A stretch of DNA of 64,000 nucleotides from Brachybacterium faecium DSM 4810 (lineage in GTDB: Bacteria; Actinomycetota; Actinomycetes; Actinomycetales; Dermabacteraceae): positions 1,240,001-1,304,000 of the forward strand of contig CP001643.1 of NCBI GenBank assembly GCA_000023405.1, read 5' to 3'. The notes under the pieces were generated by a model. The model was not told the DNA's origin. It saw only the letters and a program-made list of their open reading frames with translations, and ran no database searches. Positions 1-9,425 of this stretch are shown one piece after another; within the stretch, counting starts at the first letter, position 1, and every line of letters begins with the position of its first letter. The translations under genes were made by a program, and so were the position numbers.

Positions 1-983
1 CACCGGCCACGGCCCTGTCGATGAACATGCACCTCGTGGTCACCGGCGCGGCCCTGCACGCCCACCACAGCGGTGTCGAGTCCGTGCGCGGCCTCCTCGA
101 GGACGCCGCCGCCGATCAGCTCTTCGCCTTCGGGATCTCCGAGGCGGGCAACGAGGCGATGCTCTTCGACTCGGCCACGCGCGCCGTCGCGCAGGAGGAC
201 GGCGGGTTCGTCCTCACGGGCACGAAGATCTTCACCTCCCTCGCCCCGGTGTGGGACCGCCTGGTGGTGCACGGTCGGGTCGCCGAACCCTCGGAGGCCG
301 ATCCCCGACTGGTGTTCGGCGTGCTCGAGCGCACCGAGGAGGTCGAGACGCTGGACGACTGGGACACCCACGGCATGCGCCCCTCCCAGTCCTGCACCAC
401 CCGCCTGCACGGCGCACCCCTCGCCGCCGATCGGGTCGTGACCACCACCCCCGTCGGCCCCAACCCCGATCCCTTCGTGCTCGGGATCTTCGGCGCCTTC
501 GAGCTGCTGATCGCCTCGGTGTACACGGGCATCGCCGAGCGGGCGATCGCAGTCGGCACCCGGGTGGCCACCACGCGCCGCAACGCCACCAAGGGCATCG
601 TCCACGCCGACGACCCCGACATCCGCTGGCGCCTGGCCGATGCCGCGATCCAGGTGGACGGCTCGGTGCTGCAGATCGAGAAGCTCCTGGCCGATCTCGA
701 CGCGCTGGGCACCGGGGAGGCGGGTCCCGGCCTCAGCGACCACGGACCGCGCTGGTTCCTGCACTTCTCCGGCGTCAAGGCCCGCGCCACGGAGGCGGCG
801 CTGGGCGCGGTGGACCAGGTGCTGCGCGCCAGCGGCGGGGCCCAGTACTTCCGGCGCAGCGAGCTCGAGCGGCTCTCGCGCGATGTGCGCGCCGGCATGT
901 ACCACCCCTCCGACGAGGAGTCCGTGCACGCCGCCTACGCGAAGGCGCTGCTCGGCGAGATCGGTGCGTCCTCGGCGGGGTGA
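1..983 (+). CDS. acyl-CoA dehydrogenase family protein (5' end cut off by window)
   Basis: C-terminal 320 or so residues of a flavoprotein of the acyl-CoA dehydrogenase family, which oxidises acyl-CoA thioesters with FAD, usually in fatty or branched-chain acid breakdown. The reading frame is open from base 3, and the first residues (PATALSMNMHL) are typical of the middle of the N-terminal helical domain, so the true start lies before the window. The middle beta-barrel part (EAGNEAMLFD through GTKIFTSL) and the C-terminal four-helix domain are visible. The stop codon abuts the stop of convergent pfkA with no gap (TGA/TCA), so no terminator fits between them. Substrate cannot be told from sequence. 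The family is fairly sure; the exact reaction is not. Confidence 0.85.
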   Translation, partial: PATALSMNMHLVVTGAALHAHHSGVESVRGLLEDAAADQLFAFGISEAGNEAMLFDSATRAVAQEDGGFVLTGTKIFTSLAPVWDRLVVHGRVAEPSEADPRLVFGVLERTEEVETLDDWDTHGMRPSQSCTTRLHGAPLAADRVVTTTPVGPNPDPFVLGIFGAFELLIASVYTGIAERAIAVGTRVATTRRNATKGIVHADDPDIRWRLADAAIQVDGSVLQIEKLLADLDALGTGEAGPGLSDHGPRWFLHFSGVKARATEAALGAVDQVLRASGGAQYFRRSELERLSRDVRAGMYHPSDEESVHAAYAKALLGEIGASSAG

Positions 984-2012
984 TCAGCCGAAGAGCACCT
1001 CGGCCTCGCGCCAGCGGGACTCCGGCACGCGCTTGACGCTGTCGATCGCCTCGGTGAGCGGCACGTCCACGATGTCCGTGCCGCGCAGCGCGACCATCCT
1101 GCCGAAGCCGCCCTGGTGCGCGAGGTCCAGCGCGGCCGTGCCGAGACGGGTGGCCAGGACGCGGTCGTATCCCGTGGGCTCGCCGCCGCGCTGGATGTGG
1201 CCCAGCACCGTCGCCCGGGACTCGATCCCCAGGCGCTGCTCGATCAGCGGGGCGAGCACCTCGGCGATCCCGCCGAAGCGGGGCCGGCCGAACTCGTCGA
1301 GCTCGTAGTCGATGAAGCCCTCCGGGGCGTCCGCGGGGACGAACCCCTCGGCCACGACCACCAGCGGTGCTCGGCCGCGCTTGAAGGCAGAGGTCACATA
1401 GGTGCAGATCTCGTCGAGGGTGAGCGGGAACTCGGGCAGGCAGATCACGTGGGCGCCTGCCGCCATCCCCGAGTGCAGCGCGATCCAGCCCACGCTGCGC
1501 CCCATCACCTCCGCCACCATGCAGCGGTGGTGGGAGTCGCCCGTGATCCGCAGGCGGTCCAGCGATTCGGTGGCGATCTCCACGGCGGTGTTGAAGCCGA
1601 AGGTGTAGTCCGTGGCGTCCAGGTCGTTGTCGACCGTCTTGGGGACGCCGATCACCGGGATCCCGGATTCGAAGAGCCGGTTCGCGGTGAACAGGGTGCC
1701 GTCCCCGCCGATCGCGATGATCCCGTCGATGTCGTTGTCCTCCATCTGCCGGCGCACGATCTCCGCGCCGTCCTCCCCGTCAGCGAAGGGGTTAGAGCGG
1801 GAGGTGCCCAGGATCGTGCCGCCGATCCGGCCGATGCCCCGCACGCGCCGGCGCGGCAGCGTCATCCAGTCGTCGTCGATGACGCCGCGCCATCCGTCGC
1901 GGTAGCCGATGAACTCGTCCTCGAACTGCTGATCACCCTTGAGCACCGCGCCGCGGATCACGGCGTTCAGGCCGGGGCAGTCGCCGCCGGAGGTGAGGAT
2001 TCCGATCTTCAT
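984..2012 (-). CDS. pfkA: 6-phosphofructokinase
   Basis: Phosphorylates fructose 6-phosphate to fructose 1,6-bisphosphate in glycolysis, in the cytoplasm. The 342 residues show the P-loop-like start ILTSGGDCPG (residues 5-14), GGDGT (102-106), PKTVDND (124-130, with catalytic Asp128), MGR (170-172) and the late GHIQRGG motif. Gly105 in GGDGT is the mark of ATP-dependent enzymes, while Lys125 in PKTVDND is shared with PPi enzymes. That Gly/Lys pair is the group III arrangement found in ATP-dependent Streptomyces PFKs, so ATP is the likely phosphoryl donor (inference). The ATG is preceded by AAGGAGAA. It is divergent from the MHS transporter gene. Confidence 0.95.
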   Translation of the reverse strand: MKIGILTSGGDCPGLNAVIRGAVLKGDQQFEDEFIGYRDGWRGVIDDDWMTLPRRRVRGIGRIGGTILGTSRSNPFADGEDGAEIVRRQMEDNDIDGIIAIGGDGTLFTANRLFESGIPVIGVPKTVDNDLDATDYTFGFNTAVEIATESLDRLRITGDSHHRCMVAEVMGRSVGWIALHSGMAAGAHVICLPEFPLTLDEICTYVTSAFKRGRAPLVVVAEGFVPADAPEGFIDYELDEFGRPRFGGIAEVLAPLIEQRLGIESRATVLGHIQRGGEPTGYDRVLATRLGTAALDLAHQGGFGRMVALRGTDIVDVPLTEAIDSVKRVPESRWREAEVLFG

Positions 2013-2142
2013 GGGGGTTCTCCTTCATCGACGAGCGCCGGAGCGGCGAGCGGCACAGGCCCCGGGGAGGCCGCTGACCACTCTATGCCCGCCGCGCGTC
2101 TCAGGATGCGATCGGGCGGTCCGGATGATGGAACCTCGGGTC

Positions 2143-2148
2143 TAGGGT
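2143..2148 (+). promoter_or_regulatory. -10-like hexamer of a leaderless start
   Basis: TAGGGT lies eight bases before the GTG at 2157, which would put transcription start on or next to the start codon. No convincing -35 is seen. Confidence 0.4.
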
Positions 2149-2156
2149 CGCCGGTC

Positions 2157-3575
2157 GTGAACGTCGCCCAGCCTCCAGCCCCCGCCCCCGCGAACGACTC
2201 TGCCCAGGCGCCCCCGGCGGCACCGGCCAACACCCGCGGGCGGGTCATCACCGCCTCGATGGTGGGCACGACGATCGAGTTCTTCGACTTCTACGCGTAC
2301 GCGACCGCCGCCTCGCTGGTGTTCCCCGCGCTGTTCTTCCCCACCCAGACCCCCGCGAACCAGCTGCTGAGCTCGTTCGCGGTCTTCGGCGTCGCCTTCG
2401 TGGCCCGCCCGCTGGGCTCGCTGATCTTCGGCCACTACGGGGACCGTGTGGGGCGCAAGACCACGCTCGTGGCGAGCCTGCTGGTGATGGGCATCGCGAC
2501 CTTCCTCATCGGGGTGCTGCCCACGGCCTCCACCCCCGGATTCTCCCTCCTCGCCCCGGCGATCCTGGTGCTGCTGCGCTTCTGCCAGGGCATCGGCCTG
2601 GGCGGCGAATGGTCCGGCGCGGCGCTGCTGGCCACGGAGAACGCCCCGCCCGGCAAGCGCGCCCTGTACGGCACCTTCCCGCAGCTCGGCGCCCCGATCG
2701 GGTTCATCCTCTCGAATCTGCTGTTCGTGCTGCTCAGCGTGCAGATGACCGATGAGCAGTTCATGAGCTGGGGCTGGCGCCTGCCGTTCCTGCTCTCGGC
2801 CGCGCTGGTGGTCGTCGGCCTGTGGGTGCGGCTGAAGCTCATGGAGTCCCCGGCCTTCCAGAAGGTGATCGACGAGGAGCGGGTGGCCGCGGTGCCGATC
2901 GCCCGCGTGTTCCGCACCGCCTGGCGGCCGCTGGTCCTGGCGACCATCGCCATGGTCGCCACCTATGTGCTCTTCTACCTGATGACGGCGTTCCTCATGG
3001 TCGTGGGCACCACCGCCGCCGACGAGGAGACCGCCCGCGCCGCAGCGGAGGCGGCCGGGAAGGCGTTCGACGCGAAGGGCTTCGCCCCCGGTCTCGGCTA
3101 CGACCGCACCGACTTCCTCACCATGCTGATCATCGGTGTCGTGTTCTTCGGGGGCTTCACCGTGGTCTCGGGGCCGCTCGCGGACCGTCTGGGCCGGCGC
3201 CGGCTGCTGCTCGCGGTCACGGCGGGGATCGGCGTGTTCGGGCTGCTGCTCGAGCCGCTCATGCGGGGCGGCACCGTGGGCGTGATGACCGCGCTGATCG
3301 TCGGCTTCACGCTGATGGGCCTCACCTTCGGCCCGATGGCGGCCTTCCTCCCGGAGATGTTCCGGGCCGACGTGCGCTACACCGGCAGCGCGGTCAGCTA
3401 CAACATGGCCTCGGTGATCGGTGCCGCGCCCGCCCCGTACGCGATGATCGCGCTGTGGCAGTGGCTGGACGGCCCGCTGTGGCTGGTGGGCGGCTACCTC
3501 ACCCTCGCCGCCGTGATCACGACCGCCGCCCTGCTGATCGGCACAGAGACCCGCGAGGTCGACTACCTCGCCTGA
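2157..3575 (+). CDS. MFS transporter, metabolite:H+ symporter (MHS) family
   Basis: Inner-membrane secondary transporter of about 12 helices and 472 residues. MHS family members (ShiA, ProP and KgtP types) take up organic acids or osmolytes with protons. The family is shown by the start of helix 1 (TIEFFDFYAYATAASLVFP), the loop 2-3 motif GHYGDRVGRKT and its repeat in loop 8-9 (ADRLGRRR). The start is placed at GTG 2157 because it follows a -10-like TAGGGT and gives a short Pro/Ala-rich cytoplasmic tail. An internal ATG at about 2260 is possible but would leave little before helix 1. The stop codon is the first three bases of the 56-bp tandem repeat. Substrate is unknown. Confidence 0.88.
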   Translation: MNVAQPPAPAPANDSAQAPPAAPANTRGRVITASMVGTTIEFFDFYAYATAASLVFPALFFPTQTPANQLLSSFAVFGVAFVARPLGSLIFGHYGDRVGRKTTLVASLLVMGIATFLIGVLPTASTPGFSLLAPAILVLLRFCQGIGLGGEWSGAALLATENAPPGKRALYGTFPQLGAPIGFILSNLLFVLLSVQMTDEQFMSWGWRLPFLLSAALVVVGLWVRLKLMESPAFQKVIDEERVAAVPIARVFRTAWRPLVLATIAMVATYVLFYLMTAFLMVVGTTAADEETARAAAEAAGKAFDAKGFAPGLGYDRTDFLTMLIIGVVFFGGFTVVSGPLADRLGRRRLLLAVTAGIGVFGLLLEPLMRGGTVGVMTALIVGFTLMGLTFGPMAAFLPEMFRADVRYTGSAVSYNMASVIGAAPAPYAMIALWQWLDGPLWLVGGYLTLAAVITTAALLIGTETREVDYLA

Positions 3576-3825
3576 TCGACGTGCTGGCGAGGGACGAGCC
3601 GGTAGGAGATCAGGCAGTCGGCACGGCCTGATCGACGTGCTGGCGAGGGACGAGCCGGTAGGAGATCAGGCAGTCGGCACGGCCTGATCGACGTGCTGGC
3701 GAGGGATGAGCCGGTAGGAGATCAGGCAGTCGGCAGGGCGTGATCGACGTGCTGGCGAGGGATGAGCCGGTAGGAGATCAGGCAGTCGGCAGGGCGTGAT
3801 CGACGTGCTGGCGAGGGATGAGCCG
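3573..3825. repeat. 56-bp tandem repeat, about 4.5 copies
   Basis: Copies start at 3573, 3629, 3685, 3741 and 3797, the last being only 29 bases long. The period is exactly 56. Copies 1 and 2 share GGGACGAG and the tail CACGGCC; copies 3 and 4 share GGGATGAG and the tail CAGGGCG, so the array seems to have grown by duplication of neighbours. Each junction gives an inverted repeat CCTGATC...GATCAGG with a loop of about 30 bases (the first C or CC varies). The array begins with the stop codon of the MHS gene and fills the gap up to the pgi terminator. The period is not a multiple of three and no protein use is evident. Confidence 0.95.
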
Positions 3826-3834
3826 TTCATCGGA

Positions 3835-3888
3835 AGCGAGAACACCGGGCCGCGGAGGCATTCGCCTCCGCGGCCCGGTGTTCTCGTT
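3835..3888 (-). terminator. very strong hairpin behind pgi
   Basis: A perfect 22-bp stem (3838-3859 with 3864-3885) extends to about 25 bp with a GU pair; the loop is ATTC. It begins five bases after the pgi stop codon. There is no long U tract, as is common for actinobacterial terminators. It can also stop transcripts coming through the repeat from the MHS gene. Confidence 0.85.
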
Positions 3889-3892
3889 CGGC

Positions 3893-5587
3893 TCAGCCTT
3901 CGCGGTGCGCGCGGTAGTAGCGGATCAGCCCGGCGGTGGAGGGATCCTCCGCGGAGATCGCCGCGTCGTCGCCTGCGACCGCGCCGGCCAGCTCGTTCGC
4001 CAGCTGCTTGCCGAGCTCCACACCCCACTGGTCGAAGGAGTTGATCCCCCACACCACGCCCTGCACGAAGGTGATGTGCTCGTACAGGGCGATGAGCTGG
4101 CCGAGCACGGACGGCGTCAGCTGCGGGGCCATGATCGAGGTGGTGGGGCGGTCACCGGAGAACTCGCGGGCCGCGACGAGCGGGCCCTCGGTGCCCTCGG
4201 CGCGCACCTCCTCGGCGGTCTTGCCGAAGGCCAGCGCCTTGGTCTGGGCGAAGAAGTTCGCCAGGAACAGCTCGTGGACGTCCTGCTCGCCGTCGACCAG
4301 CGCGTGGTTCGGGGTCGCGAAGGCGATGAAGTCCGCCGGGATCACCCGCGTGCCCTGATGGATCAGCTGGTAGAAGGCGTGCTGCCCGTTGGTGCCGGGC
4401 TCGCCCCAGAAGACCTCGCCGGTCTCGGTGGTGGCGAGCGAGCCGTCCCAGCGCACGGCCTTGCCGTTGGACTCCATGGTGAGCTGCTGGAGGTAGGCGG
4501 GGAAGCGGTGCAGGTACTGGGAGTAGGGGAGCACCGCGTGGGTCTCCGCCTCCAGGAAGTTCACGTTCCACACGTTCAGCAGGCCCATCAGCAGCGGCAC
4601 GTTCTGCTCCGCCGGAGCGGTGCGGAAGTGCTCGTCCATGGCGTGGAAACCGGACAGCAGCTCCTCGAACACCTCCGGCCCGAGCACGGTGGCGAGCACG
4701 GTGCCGATCGCGGAGTCGACCGAGTAGCGGCCGCCCACCCAGTCCCAGAACCCGAAGGCGTTCTCGGCGTCGATCCCGAAGTCCTGCACCTTGTCCAGCG
4801 CGGTGGAGACGGCGACGAAGTGCTTGGCCACGGCCTCCTTCTCCTGCTCGGCGGTGAGGCCGGCGTTCTCGCGCAGCGCCCCGAGCAGCCACTGGCGCAC
4901 CAGGCGCGCGTTGGTGAGGGTCTCGAGGGTGGTGAAGGTCTTCGAGGCGACGATCACCAGGGTGGTCTCGGGATCGAGATCGTGCGTGGTCTCGTAGGCG
5001 TCGGTGGGGTCGATGTTCGACAGGAAGCGGGCCTCGAGCCCGTCCTGGGCGAGCGGCTTCAGCGCCTCGTAGACCATCACCGGGCCCAGGTCGCTGCCGC
5101 CGATGCCGATGTTCACGACCGTCCGGATCCGCTTGCCGGTCACGCCGGTCCAGTCGCCGGAGTGCACCTTCCGGGCGAACTCGTAGACGCGGTGCAGGGT
5201 GCCGCGCACGTCCTCGTCGATGTTCTGCCCGTCCACCTCGAGGGAGGGGGAAGAGCCGGCCGGTCGGCGCAGCGCGGTGTGCAGCACGGCGCGGTCCTCG
5301 GTGGTGTTGATGTGGGCGCCGGCGAACATCGCGTCGCGGCGCGCCTCGACCCCCACTTCGCGGCTCAGCTGCTGCAGCAGCCGCATCGTCTCGGGGGTGA
5401 CGAGGTTCTTGGAGAGATCGACGTGCAGATCTGCGGCATCGTGCGTGAAGCGCTCCGCACGCTGGGGGTCGGCGTCGAACCACTCGCGCAGGGATCCGTC
5501 GAGCTCGAGGTTGTGGGCTTCGAGCTCGGCCCAGGCGTCGGTGGTGGTCGGGTCGAGGGGTGCATCGGAAGAGGCGGGAGCAGTCAT
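3893..5587 (-). CDS. pgi: glucose-6-phosphate isomerase
   Basis: Interconverts glucose 6-phosphate and fructose 6-phosphate in the cytoplasm, linking glycolysis, gluconeogenesis and the pentose phosphate route. The 564-residue length matches the family (about 550). Visible signatures are [11 protein letters not shown], the sugar-phosphate loop [15 protein letters not shown], the catalytic region [14 protein letters not shown], and the C-terminal [14 protein letters not shown] with the catalytic lysine. The frame stays open upstream, but the ATG at 5587 gives the family-like N terminus (MTAPASSDA then the [10 protein letters not shown] helix), so the longer versions are rejected. It stands alone, ending at a large hairpin. 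Confidence 0.96.
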   Translation of the reverse strand: MTAPASSDAPLDPTTTDAWAELEAHNLELDGSLREWFDADPQRAERFTHDAADLHVDLSKNLVTPETMRLLQQLSREVGVEARRDAMFAGAHINTTEDRAVLHTALRRPAGSSPSLEVDGQNIDEDVRGTLHRVYEFARKVHSGDWTGVTGKRIRTVVNIGIGGSDLGPVMVYEALKPLAQDGLEARFLSNIDPTDAYETTHDLDPETTLVIVASKTFTTLETLTNARLVRQWLLGALRENAGLTAEQEKEAVAKHFVAVSTALDKVQDFGIDAENAFGFWDWVGGRYSVDSAIGTVLATVLGPEVFEELLSGFHAMDEHFRTAPAEQNVPLLMGLLNVWNVNFLEAETHAVLPYSQYLHRFPAYLQQLTMESNGKAVRWDGSLATTETGEVFWGEPGTNGQHAFYQLIHQGTRVIPADFIAFATPNHALVDGEQDVHELFLANFFAQTKALAFGKTAEEVRAEGTEGPLVAAREFSGDRPTTSIMAPQLTPSVLGQLIALYEHITFVQGVVWGINSFDQWGVELGKQLANELAGAVAGDDAAISAEDPSTAGLIRYYRAHREG

Positions 5588-5659
5588 ACGGCCATTGAAC
5601 ACCGCCGGAGCGGGGGATGGGTGGTCCTGCCAGGGGTTCCCGCGCGTCGAGACAGATGG

Positions 5660-5688
5660 TTGAAAACGGTCCGAGACCGAAGTGTTAC
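5660..5688 (+). promoter_or_regulatory. possible promoter with palindrome before the peptide ABC operon
   Basis: TTGAAA (5660-5665) and TGTTAC (5683-5688) are 17 bases apart, and the 13-bp palindrome CGGTCCGAGACCG (5667-5679) lies between them where a repressor could bind. A second -35-like TTGACA (5706-5711) has no matching -10. Weak evidence, by eye only. Confidence 0.3.
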
Positions 5689-5786
5689 CGCCAGATGGAC
5701 CGTGGTTGACAGAGCAGGGTGCACACTGGGGCGAGACCGCCCTGCAGTGGCGCGGTCCACACTCACGAGCCCCTACAGGAGTTCCC

Positions 5787-7445
5787 ATGGCCATCTCGCG
5801 CCGATCAATGATGCTTGGTACTGCCGCCGGTGGCGCTGCCGCCCTGACCCTCGCCGCCTGCGGCTCCGAAGACGGCGGGAACGGCGGTGGTGGCGGCGCC
5901 GGTGGAGAGGGCGGCAGCGGCGAGCCGATCTACGCGAACACCACCGAGCCCGAGAACCAGCTGATCCCGACCGACACCGGTGAGGTCGGCGGCGGCCGCA
6001 TCATCGTGATGATCTTCGCCGGCCTCGTCTACTACACGGCGGACGGCACCGCCGAGAACGACATCGCGGAGTCGATCGAGTCCGACGACAACCAGAACTG
6101 GACCATCACGATCCGCGAGGGCCTCACCTTCTCCGACGGCTCGACCCCGATCACCGCCCAGGACTTCGTCAACGCGTGGAACTTCGGCGCCAACGCTGCC
6201 AACGCCCAGCTCGGCCAGTACTTCTTCGAGCCGATCGAGGGGTACGACGAGCTCTCCGCGGACGGCGTCGCGGAGGATGCGACCCTCTCCGGCCTCGAGG
6301 TCGTCGACGACACCACGTTCACGGTCCGCCTCGTCTCGCCGCAGTCGGACTTCCCCACGCGCCTCGGCTACTCCGCGTACATGCCGCTGCCGCCCTCGGC
6401 CTTCGACGACATGGAGGCGTACGGCGAGGCGCCCCTCGCCAACGGTCCGTACAAGCTCGAGTCCTGGACGCACGAGCAGTCGCTCGTGCTGGTGCCCAAC
6501 GAGGCCTACGACGGCCCGCGCACCGCGCAGAACGCCGGCATCACCTTCACGGTGTACCAGGACCCGGAGACGATGTACCTCGATCTCCAGTCGGACAACG
6601 TCGACGTAGTCGACCAGCTGCCGGGCTCGGCCCTGGCGACCTTCGAGGACGATCTCGGCGACCGGGCCGTCAACGCGCCGGGTGCGCTGTTCCAGTCGAT
6701 CACCCTGCCGGAATACGATCCGAACTTCGAGGGCGAGGCCGGAGCGCTGCGCCGCCAGGCGATCTCCCGTGCGATCGACCGCGAGACGATCTGCGACAGC
6801 CTCTTCTTCGGCACCCGCACCCCGGCCACGGACTTCGTCTCCCCGGTGATCCCCGGCGGCGGCGCGACCGACATCCCGGGCGCCGAGGTGCTCGAGTTCG
6901 ACGAGGCCGAGGCGAAGAAGCTGTGGGAGGAGGCCGAGGGGATCACCCCCTTCGAGGGCCCGCTGACTCTCGCCTACAACGCCGACGGTCCGCACGCGGA
7001 CTGGGTCGAGGCCGTGTGCAACTCGCTGATCAACGTGCTGGGCATCGAGGCGAAGCCCACGCCGTTCCCGGCCTTCGGCGAGATGCGCGAGCAGATCCGC
7101 AACCGCGATCTCGAGGGCACCTGGCGCTCGGGCTGGCAGGCGGACTACCCCTCGGCCTACAACTTCCTCGGCCCGCTCTACGGCTCCTCGGCCGCCGACG
7201 GGAAGGGCTCGAACGACGGGGACTACAAGAACCCCGAGTTCGACCAGCTGCTGGCCGACGGCCTCGCCGCCGACTCCGAGGACGAGGCGATCGCCCTGTG
7301 GCAGGAGGCGGAGGCGCTGCTCATGCGCGACCTGCCCGTCGTGCCGCTGTGGTACCAGAACACCATCGGCGGCTACTCCACCCTGGTCTCCGACGTGGAG
7401 TACGGCTGGGACACCGTGCCGCTGTACCACCAGATCACCAAGTGA
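5787..7445 (+). CDS. peptide ABC transporter substrate-binding lipoprotein (family 5)
   Basis: Extracellular receptor of an oligopeptide/dipeptide-type ABC importer, 552 residues. The signal peptide has a twin-arginine start (SRRSMML) and a lipobox LAAC with Cys25 as the lipidated residue, followed by a Gly/Glu-rich linker. The mature part is an SBP_bac_5 fold: an early [13 protein letters not shown] segment, the [21 protein letters not shown] region diagnostic of the family, and a late [20 protein letters not shown] segment. The ATG follows CAGGAG at good spacing. It is the first gene of a four-gene operon; a hairpin between it and the first permease probably keeps the binding protein more abundant than the membrane parts. 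The transported peptide is unknown. Confidence 0.93.
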   Translation: MAISRRSMMLGTAAGGAAALTLAACGSEDGGNGGGGGAGGEGGSGEPIYANTTEPENQLIPTDTGEVGGGRIIVMIFAGLVYYTADGTAENDIAESIESDDNQNWTITIREGLTFSDGSTPITAQDFVNAWNFGANAANAQLGQYFFEPIEGYDELSADGVAEDATLSGLEVVDDTTFTVRLVSPQSDFPTRLGYSAYMPLPPSAFDDMEAYGEAPLANGPYKLESWTHEQSLVLVPNEAYDGPRTAQNAGITFTVYQDPETMYLDLQSDNVDVVDQLPGSALATFEDDLGDRAVNAPGALFQSITLPEYDPNFEGEAGALRRQAISRAIDRETICDSLFFGTRTPATDFVSPVIPGGGATDIPGAEVLEFDEAEAKKLWEEAEGITPFEGPLTLAYNADGPHADWVEAVCNSLINVLGIEAKPTPFPAFGEMREQIRNRDLEGTWRSGWQADYPSAYNFLGPLYGSSAADGKGSNDGDYKNPEFDQLLADGLAADSEDEAIALWQEAEALLMRDLPVVPLWYQNTIGGYSTLVSDVEYGWDTVPLYHQITK

Positions 7446-7461
7446 TCCGCTGACCCCATCG

Positions 7462-7499
7462 CGACAGCGGGAACCGGCATCGCCCGGTTCCCGCTGTCG
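7462..7499 (+). terminator. intercistronic hairpin after the binding-protein gene
   Basis: A perfect 16-bp stem (7462-7477 with 7484-7499) has the loop CATCGC, 17 bases after the stop codon and 50 before the permease start. It most likely acts as a partial terminator or 3' mRNA stabiliser, since the downstream permease gene has no clear promoter of its own. Confidence 0.75.
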
Positions 7500-7549
7500 T
7501 ACGCCCGGGCCGCCGGGCCGCCTCGTCCCGACTGACGAAAGAGAACCCC

Positions 7550-8479
7550 GTGCTCTGGTACATCGCGCGGCGCCTGCTGCAGATGATCCCCGTCTTCCTC
7601 GGCGCCACCCTGATCGTCTACCTGATGGCCTTCTACACCTCGGGCGACCCGATCCTCGCCCTCGCCGGTGACAAGCCCATCTCCCCGGCGGTCGAGCAGC
7701 AGCTGCGCGAGCAGTACAACCTGGACGAGCACGTGGTCGTGCAGTGGCTGCTCTACCTCAAGAGCGTGCTCACCTTCGATCTCGGCGTCGGGTTCAACGG
7801 CCGCCCGATCATGGACCAGATCGCCGCCGCGTTCCCCACCACCGCCAAGCTCGCGATCATCGCGGTCGTGGTCGAGTCGCTCTTCGGGGTCATCGCCGGT
7901 GTGATCTCCGGGCTGCGCAAGGGCAAGCTGATCGACACCACGCTGCTGATGCTCTCCCTGCTGCTGATCGCCACCCCCACCTTCGTGCTCGGCTTCCTGG
8001 CCCAGTTCGTCTTCGGCCTGCAGCTCGGCATCGCCCCGATCAACGTCGGCCGGGACCCGTCCTGGCAGAACCTGCTGCTGCCCGGGTTCGTGCTCGGCGG
8101 TGTCTCCTTCGCCTACGTGCTGCGCCTGACCCGCACCTCCATCGCCGAGACCGCGACCGCCGACCACGTGCGCACCGCGACCGCGAAGGGCCTCTCCCGC
8201 GGGGGAGTGGTGGGCCGGCACATCCTGCGCAACTCCCTGATCCCGGTGATCACCTTCATCGGCGCGGATCTCGGAGCGCTCATGGGCGGGGCGATCGTCA
8301 CCGAGCGCGTGTTCAACGTCCCCGGCATCGGCACGCTGCTGTTCAGCTCGATCACCAGCGGGGAGGCCCCGATGATCGTCTCCCTGGTGACGCTGCTGGT
8401 CATCATCTTCCTGCTGTCCAACCTCGTCGTGGACCTGCTCTACGGCCTGCTCGACCCGAGGATCCGCTATGCGAAGTGA
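7550..8479 (+). CDS. peptide ABC transporter permease, DppB type
   Basis: Membrane permease of the importer, 309 residues with about six helices. It shows the N-terminal IARRLLQMIPVFLGATLIVY helix typical of DppB/OppB and, near the C terminus, the EAA-like loop (AKGLSRGGVVGRHILRNSLI) that contacts the ATPase, then the conserved VFNVPGIGTLLF segment. The start is GTG at 7550 after GAAAGAGAA. Its end overlaps the start of the next permease by 11 bases, pointing to coupled translation. Confidence 0.93.
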   Translation: MLWYIARRLLQMIPVFLGATLIVYLMAFYTSGDPILALAGDKPISPAVEQQLREQYNLDEHVVVQWLLYLKSVLTFDLGVGFNGRPIMDQIAAAFPTTAKLAIIAVVVESLFGVIAGVISGLRKGKLIDTTLLMLSLLLIATPTFVLGFLAQFVFGLQLGIAPINVGRDPSWQNLLLPGFVLGGVSFAYVLRLTRTSIAETATADHVRTATAKGLSRGGVVGRHILRNSLIPVITFIGADLGALMGGAIVTERVFNVPGIGTLLFSSITSGEAPMIVSLVTLLVIIFLLSNLVVDLLYGLLDPRIRYAK

Positions 8480-9425
8480 CGCCGCCCCCACCCGCCGCCC
8501 CCGGTCGGAGCACTGGGTCGCACCGCTCGAGGAGACCCCGCTGCAGGCGGTCGACGCCGCAGACACCTCCACCGCGCCCCGCTCCCTCTGGGCCGAGGCG
8601 GGGCACAGCCTCGTGCGCAACCCCGTGTTCGTGGTCTCCGCGCTGCTGATCCTATTCGTGCTCTTCGTCGCCGCCTTCCCCCAGGTGTTCACCTCGCAGG
8701 ATCCGCGCTACGCGGATCTCACCACGGCGAACCAGCCGCCCGGCGCCGGGCACCCCTTCGGCACCTCCCGGCTCGGGTACGACATCATGGCCCGCACCTT
8801 CTGGGGCGCCCGCACCTCGGTGGTCATCGGCTTCTTCGCCATGATCGGCTCCACCCTCATCGGCGGCACCATCGGCGCGCTCGCCGGATACCTCGGCGGC
8901 TGGTTCGACGAGGTCATCTCGCGGGTGACCGACGTGTTCTTCGCGATCCCGCTCATCCTCGGGGCGATCGTCGTCTACACCCGACTGGGCGAGATGAACC
9001 TGTGGACCGTCATCGCCGTGCTGAGCGTGTTCGGGTGGACGAACGTCGCCCGCATCATGCGCGGTGCGGTGATCTCGACCAAGAGCCAGGACTTCGTCAC
9101 CTCCTCGATCGCGCTCGGCGCCTCGAGCCCCACCGTGCTGCTCAAGCACGTGATCCCCAACGCGATCGCCCCCGTGATCGTCACCGCGACCGTCAACCTG
9201 GGCGTGTTCATCGTCGCCGAGGCGACGCTGTCGTTCCTCGGCGTGGGCCTGCCCACGAGCGCGGTCTCCTGGGGCGGCGACATCTCCGCCGCCCGCGACG
9301 CGCTGCGGACCCAGCCGTCGATGCTGTTCTACCCGTCCGTGGCGCTCGCGGTCACCGTGCTGAGCTTCATCATGCTCGGCGACGCCGTGCGCGACGCCCT
9401 GGACCCGAAGGCGAGGAAGCGATGA
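8469..9425 (+). CDS. peptide ABC transporter permease, DppC type
   Basis: Second permease, 318 residues, forming a heterodimer with the DppB-type protein. A soluble N terminus of about 55 residues precedes helix 1 (VVSALLILFVLFVAAFP). The periplasmic-side motif HPFGTSRLGYDIMARTFWGARTS and the EAA loop (IALGASSPTVLLKHVIPNAI) are typical of DppC/OppC. The stop overlaps the start of the ATPase gene as ATGA (9422-9425), so the operon is translationally coupled. Confidence 0.93.
   Translation: MRSDAAPTRRPRSEHWVAPLEETPLQAVDAADTSTAPRSLWAEAGHSLVRNPVFVVSALLILFVLFVAAFPQVFTSQDPRYADLTTANQPPGAGHPFGTSRLGYDIMARTFWGARTSVVIGFFAMIGSTLIGGTIGALAGYLGGWFDEVISRVTDVFFAIPLILGAIVVYTRLGEMNLWTVIAVLSVFGWTNVARIMRGAVISTKSQDFVTSSIALGASSPTVLLKHVIPNAIAPVIVTATVNLGVFIVAEATLSFLGVGLPTSAVSWGGDISAARDALRTQPSMLFYPSVALAVTVLSFIMLGDAVRDALDPKARKR

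Noticed and set aside
3573-3825. Tandem repeat as a CRISPR array
   Set aside because: Units are directly adjacent without unique spacers, the period is 56 with near-identical content throughout, and no cas gene is near.
3666-4052. 128-residue minus-strand frame through the 56-bp repeat
   Set aside because: It crosses the pgi terminator hairpin and the pgi 3' end in another frame; the 56-base period shifts frame at each copy, so no repeated peptide is kept.
5706-5711. Perfect TTGACA as the -35 of the peptide ABC operon
   Set aside because: No -10-like hexamer at 15-19 bases downstream; kept only as a remark under the weaker TTGAAA/TGTTAC pair.
3818-5983. 721-residue plus-strand frame opposite pgi
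   Set aside because: Composition is dominated by Gly/Val/Leu/His/Arg runs typical of GC-rich antisense frames, and pgi on the other strand is unmistakable.
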